NCBI GenBank assembly: GCA_038087015.1
Contig: JASBNA010000059.1
Coordinates: 208,114-272,113 of the forward strand
Direction: 5' to 3'
DNA: 64,000 bases
DNA from: Cerrena zonata
Taxonomy: Eukaryota > Basidiomycota > Agaricomycetes > Polyporales > Cerrenaceae
The notes under the pieces are model-generated. The model saw only the letters and a program-made list of their open reading frames with translations, was not told the DNA's origin and searched no databases. The position numbers and the translations under genes were made by a program. This document shows, in pieces, positions 57,505 to 64,000 of this stretch; the stretch's first letter is position 1; the number at the start of each line of letters is the position of its first letter.

Positions 57505-58938
57505 TGTCATGCGTAGAAACTGTTTCACCAGTTTTACTACACATTTGACATGGATTCATACATTCTTGTTAGCATGCAACATGCTCTACAACATAGGATT
57601 GTAAGACTTACCCTCTTATGATTTATGGTATAGGCATTTGTATACTACCTTGCCCCTCTATTCCCTGATCCTAGGACTGTTAATGCCTAACATGCACTGT
57701 ATTGATCATCGCTTAGTGATACATGCCCATATTACTAATCCACACTGGTAACTGCTAGCAGCAACAAAGCGGATTGGTAATGAAAGTGCATTATTAAGCC
57801 TCTGATTGATAATCAGTGAGGCTACAACACCCTTGGTCCCTCAAGACTTGCCTTACAAAGCACCTACAATACTCTCGGCGCAGCTTATTAAGCTCCCCAA
57901 GTGGCTTACAAAGCATTGGTATGGATTATGAATCATCTCTAATCCTCCCTCAAGCCTACCAATCTGCTTACTAATCCCACTCAACTACTTGTTAAGCGCT
58001 TAGCAAGCCTCAATCCTATTGGTCCACAAGACAACCCACTTACAAACACCCCTCAAGATCGATTACGAAGGATTCCCTGGCCTAGGAAGGATTGGTAATC
58101 TGTAGGAAGTTGGTTGAGAGTGGAGCAATATGATTGGTCAAGTAGATAGTTGCACAGCCACTGCTGCAACAGTATATAAGGAGTCCCAATCTCTGAGTAG
58201 AGAGCATCGATTTTATCATCGTCACAGTATCGATTTTACATCGGTCACAGTATCGATTTTATCAGTACAGTATCGATTTTATCATCGGTCACAGTATCGA
58301 TTTTACATCGGTCGGGTCGACCCCCAGGTCACAGATCGTTTCACGTCCTATATCTGCTACAGTCTACACGAGACTTGCACAGATCCCCTCCCAGAACACT
58401 GCTTACTCTGACGTTGTTGCTAGTATCTCTGAATCCTACGATTGTGATTCAGGATACGTCTCTATCTCTCTGATTCCTTATCTGCAGTTGCTAAGCAAAC
58501 GGCTTAGTATTGTAGATCCCAGTCCAGAATTCACCTATCTTCTTTTATTTCCAGACTTTGTTCAACTCGAGGTTGAACCTTTGTGTGCTACTGCTTTTGT
58601 GTAGTCTCTGCAAGACTACACTTAGTGCTGTTTCATCACCCATCCACATCCACATCTCTATCTTAGGAACTTCCATTCCTAAGATCAACTTGGTTGTTTG
58701 TATTGTACTTTGAACCTCAAACGTACTTTCTTACTTCCTTTACTCCTCCCTCTTTGGCACTTTGTCATTGAACAAGGTACCTTTGATCAGTTACATTCTC
58801 CCCACACCCGAACGACAAGGGATATCCGGTATAAAGACTTACCCGAGACTCTCTTGAATCGTATCTTGGCTTTTAGTGTTGCAGTCCATTGATTGTAAAT
58901 CCCCACACTAATTAGCCTTTATCTGATTACGACCGACA
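57505..58938 (+). repeat. 3' LTR of the gypsy element
   Basis: 1,434 bp with the same ends as the 5' LTR. Differences seen are an enlarged cagtatcgatttta array (58206-58315), a shorter C run at about 58,385, one fewer atccac unit and about four base changes (for example gtagtctctgc against gtagtccccgc). The two LTRs are made identical at insertion, so the few changes point to a recent event. Confidence 0.93.
58206..58315. repeat. expanded short tandem array in the 3' LTR
   Basis: About four units of cagtatcgattttatcatcg-like sequence are present, against a shorter array at 44407-44449 in the 5' LTR. Unit length is about 22 bases with small deletions in some units. Confidence 0.8.
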
Positions 58939-61290
58939 GCGGCCAACTCACATTTGGAGGAGCTGCACTCTTGAGGAACAGCCACTATATTTTAACAAAG
59001 AATAATTGTATATTTGTTGTGATTTCCTATTCAACTTGCAGCAAGAATTTGCTTGCAACTTGTAGTGAGAATACACTTGCAACTTGCAACTGGCAACAAG
59101 TGCCTGCTCAAGCTCATGACTTGTGACTAGCAGTGAGATCACATCTACAATGAGTACAGACCTAACCTGGAAGTGATCAATCCTAATCGGGCAAGGACAC
59201 TAAGCATGTTGTGAGTTGCTCAGAGATAGCTTACTACTTGCAGGCTGGATGAAAATATATCATAGCACTAGTGTGAGTTGATCATCAAGTGCAAGTGCAA
59301 ATGCAAGTGTGAGTCAATCAAGTGCAAATGTAAATCAGTCTTATGCAAATGCGAACCTGCTGATCACCACGGTTCTCCTCCAAATCCTCCTCCCTAATTC
59401 CTATTCCCCTCCAACATATACTTATTATCAAGCGAAATTGATATTGTTCCATTCTCACAACTTTGCCAACCCTCTTCCCAATGTCCCATTAGGCATCTTA
59501 CCTCAAAACCCTCTTACATTACTTAGCATTCATATATTGCTCTTTTTGAAATTTTTTTTTGCATTTTTGTTTTACTACCTACTTGCTACTATCTCATGCT
59601 GCCACCAGTGCAGCGAGCCATTGTCTACTGATGCAATTGGTGAACTCACCCACTTGCACTGCATCCCCTCTGTCCTAGTGAGGCCCATACCTCAGCGAAC
59701 CAATGCATCTCACTAAAATCTACCATTCCAGTGAGTTCTGCCCTCCACTGAAGGACTAACCTTCACTGAGCCCTAAACCTCCCTTAGCAAACTCTCTCCC
59801 ACTGCCCCCTTGTCCTTTTGAGTGCGTACTTGCTTTAATGAGGTTTATTCTATTGTAAACAGTGTAATTTAGTCGCATTCACTGTATGCCCATTCTACCA
59901 CTAAATGGGCTTTTCAGGTGACCTCATTCCTCCATAAATGGTGTCACTTTGCAACTGCATGGTGTGCTCTTTCTTTGCCTGTATAGATCTTAAACCCACA
60001 ATCTCAGTGCTCTCATTATTCTTTGACAAAGACAATTCCCCTTTAGCAGGATAAAGTAGAAACCAGAATCTGTCAGTGTACTTAAATAAGGGGATTGAGC
60101 AAGCATGGATCAAGCCTATCTGAGTAGTGTTGTTGAGGGTACAGTAGGCCCATGCAAGATATCTGAAGATGAATAGGTAAGTGGTTAGAAGGATCTGCGG
60201 TAGGAATGATCAGCATTATGAAAAATAATTAAAGCTTAGTATGCTGAAACTATGAGTGCATCCTGGAATATGGAGAGCAATAAAAACATGTGATACACCA
60301 CAGTATCAAACATATGCAAGAACTCAAAACAATCATTCTCATTGTTCTAAAAGACTGCATTGCCCTTTTCATCGGTCAGAGTATCTTCAAGAATGTGTGC
60401 AGGGACACAATTGTTATCTATAGGGTATTCTATGTATATTGAAGTTCAACAGGAGGTGGTGAACCTCCTAAGACATAGACTGTAGGGAAGGGGGCTAAGA
60501 ATGAGGAACTTTGTAAGTCAATGAGGGTAGACTGGACCATCTTAGGGTGCTTGACAGTTGAAAATGTTTCAGTGCAGACCTCAGGACTCGACAAGCTGAG
60601 TATGAGTCATCCCTCATCCAGAGGTTATATCAAGTTGAATCGAGGTAAGTCCTGATATACCTGTGAGAACCATATAATAGCATAGTTAAATACTGTGCTG
60701 ATGCAACTCATATCACACTCCTCTCCTTCACCTCATAACTATACCATCCCTTCATGACTTTCATTATATCCTCCACATATTCATATTTACATCATCTTCA
60801 ACTTTGTTAATAGTGAGATAAGTATTTGTCCCTTTTATCATCTAAGTCCCCACTGTGATGATGATAAGAGTAATTGTGACAATAAGTGCCAATTGTTAGC
60901 TTGCATGTGTTAAAGTAAGTTCATAGTCTTAGAGTACTTGCTTAAGTTGCAATCCTCTACTATACTATGTTCAGATTCTCCTGATGTAAGCAACTCCATG
61001 CTCGGCATCTTAATGGTAGCTTTGAGTTTGAAGTAAGCAGCAAATCTGGAGAGATTTTATTAGTGATATGCTAGTGATACTAGTTGCATTACTTAGTTGT
61101 TATGTATATAAAATATGTCTTGAATATATTTGTTTAACTACATTATTTTGTATTGAGTTATTTACTGCATGACTGATTATCAATTATTTTTTATGTTCAA
61201 AATTGCATCTGTCCACAGTACTTGTGTTGAACTTGTATCTTTTTTATTTCAAATATTTCAAATACATGTGCTTGTATAAGTATTGTACAC
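58939..61290. other. decayed DNA without recognisable gene
   Basis: The start has reiterated ttgcaacttg motifs (about 59,035-59,100) and a degenerate aagtgcaaatgc array (59287-59350). A plus-strand frame at 59309-59716 has no domain and biased hydrophobic composition, so I do not call it a gene. The 5' half of the 5S gene expected next to the gypsy element is not there. Confidence 0.4.
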
Positions 61291-61328
61291 TTGTCCTTAT
61301 TGTACAAGTACAAGTACAATAAGGACAA
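61291..61328. repeat. perfect 15-bp inverted repeat with 8-bp loop
   Basis: ttgtccttattgtac, loop aagtacaa, gtacaataaggacaa. The loop can itself extend the stem partly. No flanking T run or gene gives it a function. Confidence 0.8.
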
Positions 61329-61439
61329 ATAAGTAATATGTAGTTTTGTTGATATTGGGAGAGGAGAGAGGGGAGTATGAGTATGTTTCTAGTGCGAGTA
61401 AGAGAGATATTGCTATGTGATTATAAGTGAGCTTTACCC

Positions 61440-61575
61440 AGAATATAATAAGATTATGAGAGAGGAGAGAGATGAGGAGAGGTAAAGAGAGAAAGAGAGA
61501 AAGAGAGAACCAAAGAGATAGGAAAAGTCAAGAAATATAAAAGAAATATAAAAAAAAAAAAAGGAATGAGAAATG
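61440..61575. repeat. GA-rich low-complexity tract
   Basis: gagagaggagagag and agagagaaagagag runs continue into an A run of about 13 bases at 61,551-61,563. Nothing coding is seen. Confidence 0.75.
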
Positions 61576-64000
61576 AATGAGGAAAAGTGAGATGATCTTA
61601 TATGAGGGGGAGCATGTGGAATGTTAGGGAGGAGGGAGTGGTAACCTGTGGTAGCAAGTGAGGAAGGCATGAGGTGAAGTGGAGCAGGTATGTTCAACAC
61701 TATAGAAGCATTGCAGAGGATCACTATATGTTGCAACCTTGGAAAGGTCTGTTTGAGCTATCCCATTGCTTTAATAAATATAAAAAGGGTGTCCTAATTT
61801 TTTTGTGACTTGGTGAGGGTTTTGGTAACAAGAATGTATCCAATATTGAGAGTTCTTTCTCAGAACCTGGCTCTAAGTTTATCTCTGAATTTCTTATATG
61901 CTGAGCAGTGGATAATGAAGTATTTGGCTGTCTCATCCTAACATGCTGGGCATTATAAGGTTCATATTCAGTGTTAAAAGGTTTGTATTGGGTGTTAAAA
62001 GGTCTGTAGTGACCAGTATCTCAGAGTAGAGCTCTAGATTGTTTAGTATATTAGGAAAGTGAGTTCACTTCTGTAGCAAATGACACTCTCACATAGTGCT
62101 CCTGGGACTATGGTAAACTACAGATGCTACCAGACACTATACTATATATAACAAAATCCTAATATGATAATTGTTACTTTCTCAATATTAATACTTTTTA
62201 TGTTCCTCTATCACTGTTACATGTGACTCCCAGTGAGAATCAGGTCTAGCAAGATATACCAGAGTCAAGTGAGATATAGCAAGTAGGCTGTAGACACTAA
62301 TTGTTGTATCATTGTTTACTCTATTCTACTTATTTGCCATTCAATAAACTTCACATTTGTTCTGAGATAGTTTGTTACATGCTCCAGATCTGCCTGATCT
62401 TTTTCTCTCTACCAGGACAACTCATCATGCCCATTTGCCCTACTCTAAACCCCAGTTCCCCCACTCACATCCCCTGCACCCCAGCAGTTGCCTAACTTGT
62501 TTTCCTCTCTCCACAGTTTCTCAGCCTGAACGATGATCACCATCATGCCACTTATATCCTTGGATCTCCTTGGATCATTTCTCTTCTATTCCCATCTGGT
62601 CCTATATGGTCACTTAGCTAGTATACCCTTATCCAGTAGCTACATTCTCACTATCACCAATTTCTTATTTAGGTAGTGCTTCCTCCGTCTTCCATCTTGT
62701 TCTCTAGCTTTCCACTTCTCATCTGTTGCTTCCTCCACTTTCTATCATCTTCTCACTGAGATCCCCTTTTCCATTATTCCCAGTAGTATTTAAGGACAGC
62801 CTGTAACTCACTGATTCTCTAGACTGAATCTATGTGGATTTACCCCTATAACTCTTGACTCTCTGCTTGCTTGACTCAGTCAGCTTCATCTATGCTTGAG
62901 GCTTGCTAGAGTCTGTGGACTCAAACCTCAGAGAACCATACCGGGTGACTCGAGTGAACTCTTATCTTAGGTTTAGGATAACTTAGTCCCTATTCCTACT
63001 TGACATCTTTGACTTAGACTTTGACTATGTTACATCAGCTCTACTGCATAATATTTTGGAACTCTGGTATGATACTATCAGAACCTTCAAACAATCTAGA
63101 AAGACAACTTGGAACTGGGCAGTTCTAATTGACAATCTTTGGAAATTATATAGTGAAATCATTGTACAGACAAGTTTCTATCTTCCAGGATCATTTGATC
63201 ACCTAGTATGGAATCTAGCAAAGAAGACTTCCTCAGGTCACAAGGCTTGAGAGTTCTTACTTTATTTCTATAGACTTAGCTCTGCTATTTTTCTCAATGT
63301 TCTCTCAGATTGCTACTGGTCAAGCTTCTGCAAGCTTGTCTGGGATATTCAAATCTTATACCAATGCAAAATCACTTCTGAAGATCTACAGATTGCTCAC
63401 ACTATTCTTGTTCAATTTGTTGAAGAGTTTGAGCTGTTATACTACTAACAGAAAGATACATCTATATTTTGTCCAACAGTGTATTTACCTGCTTGTTCAC
63501 CTAGCCCCAGAGGCAACTTGTGTTAGACCACTAGGACTAACATTGCAATAGACACTAACATGATATTTTAGAGATATGAGCTCATAAGTTCATCAACATT
63601 CTAATGCATTCACTAATCTCAGAGAGTGTGTCACTCAATATGCTTGTGTCAATGGAGTAAAGCAGTTCCTTTAGAGGTTAAGCATGTTTCAAAGGCTGTT
63701 GTCTGTATTTTATCTATGGTATAAGGATATGGATCTTTTGCTTGTAGAAGCATATATCCATTATTGAGTAAGAGGGAGGTATGTGGTGGAGGTTTGTCAC
63801 CTTCAAACTCTGGAAAGATAGATTTAAGAAGGTAGTTGAAAATATCATAAATCATTGGGCACAGTTCTCTTTGCTGAATGGTCAAACTGCACATCTAAGT
63901 CAGACCCAATTATCCTATTAAGTCTACCTTTCAAAAATCAGACTTTACTAACTAGTCTACTAACTGTGGCTAAATTCACTGTAGATTAATCTCAGAATTA
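61576..64000. other. decayed DNA, possible transposon remains
   Basis: Plus-strand frames at about 63,050-63,550 (SEPSNNLERQLGTG; FVQQCIYLLVHLAPEATCV) and near 63,800-63,900 (VVENIINHWAQFSLLNGQTA) look like eroded coding sequence of an unknown element. A C/T-rich stretch at 62,300-62,800 resembles LTR-type sequence but its ends could not be fixed. Confidence 0.35.

Larger units (their letters stand above)
43707..58938 (+). mobile_element. complete giant Ty3/gypsy LTR retrotransposon (15.2 kb)
   Basis: Two LTRs with TG...CA ends enclose 12.4 kb with Gag, protease, RT, RNase H and integrase in Ty3/gypsy order. GCGG stands at both outer borders (43703-43706 and 58939-58942), a 4-bp target duplication. 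The LTRs are nearly identical apart from a tandem-array length change and about four substitutions. Both main frames are open, and CpG is normal, so the copy looks recent and possibly functional. Most fungal gypsy elements are about 5-8 kb; the excess here lies between protease and RT. No chromodomain is evident at the integrase end. Comparison with other copies would show whether the extra sequence belongs to the family. Confidence 0.92.

Noticed and set aside
59309..59716. 135-codon frame right of the gypsy element
   Set aside because: Hydrophobic, low-complexity translation of C/T-rich decayed DNA with no domain or upstream promoter sign.

Overview
The window looks like part of an Agaricomycete (mushroom-type basidiomycete) chromosome. 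The genes are cut by many 50-100 nt introns, the transcription factor carries a Zn2Cys6 cluster of the style common in these fungi, and a fragment of 5S rRNA gene resembles the basidiomycete form. No tools were run: exon limits were set by hand from splice sites, reading frame and remembered family motifs.

Region 1 (about 1-11,460) is gene-rich with normal CpG content. It holds four host genes: a CUE/CCCH/Smr protein (692-3565, +), a coiled-coil protein of unknown role (4316-5790, +), a 17-exon Zn2Cys6 transcription factor (6347-9759, +) and a PH-domain coiled-coil protein (10043-11284, -). The last two converge tail to tail.

Region 2 (about 11,461-41,340) is an A+T-rich graveyard of transposons in which CpG is almost absent except inside the youngest insertions. 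It starts with a pogo-like DNA transposon (11,461-15,311) broken by a solo LTR that is itself broken by a second solo LTR. Further on are an alpha-kinase-like fragment, more copies of the same roughly 960-bp LTR family, CACTG-ended MITEs with 3-bp target duplications, three decayed integrase-core genes and several inverted-repeat elements. The best-resolved nest is 37,095-41,305: an integrase pseudogene holds an old solo LTR, which in turn holds a MITE, a young LTR of its own family and an LTR of another family. Perfect or one-transition target duplications support most of these calls.

Region 3 (41,341-43,706) has normal CpG at both ends, tandem and dispersed duplications, a degenerate GGCTGAC-rich stretch, and the 3' half of a 5S rRNA gene on the minus strand.

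Region 4 (43,707-58,938) is a complete, apparently young Ty3/gypsy retrotransposon of 15.2 kb. It is inserted in the 5S fragment with a 4-bp target duplication and has nearly identical LTRs of 1,376 and 1,434 bp. Its first ORF (2,205 codons) encodes Gag, a zinc knuckle and an aspartic protease, then about 1,300 residues of unexplained, mostly acidic and Ser/Pro-rich sequence. The second ORF (1,863 codons, another frame) encodes RT, RNase H and integrase with a GPY/F module. A candidate 1,282-nt intron would fuse the two in frame. This unusual architecture is the best candidate for something undescribed.

Region 5 (58,939-64,000) is again decayed repetitive DNA without a gene I can recognise, apart from short repeats and one perfect hairpin.
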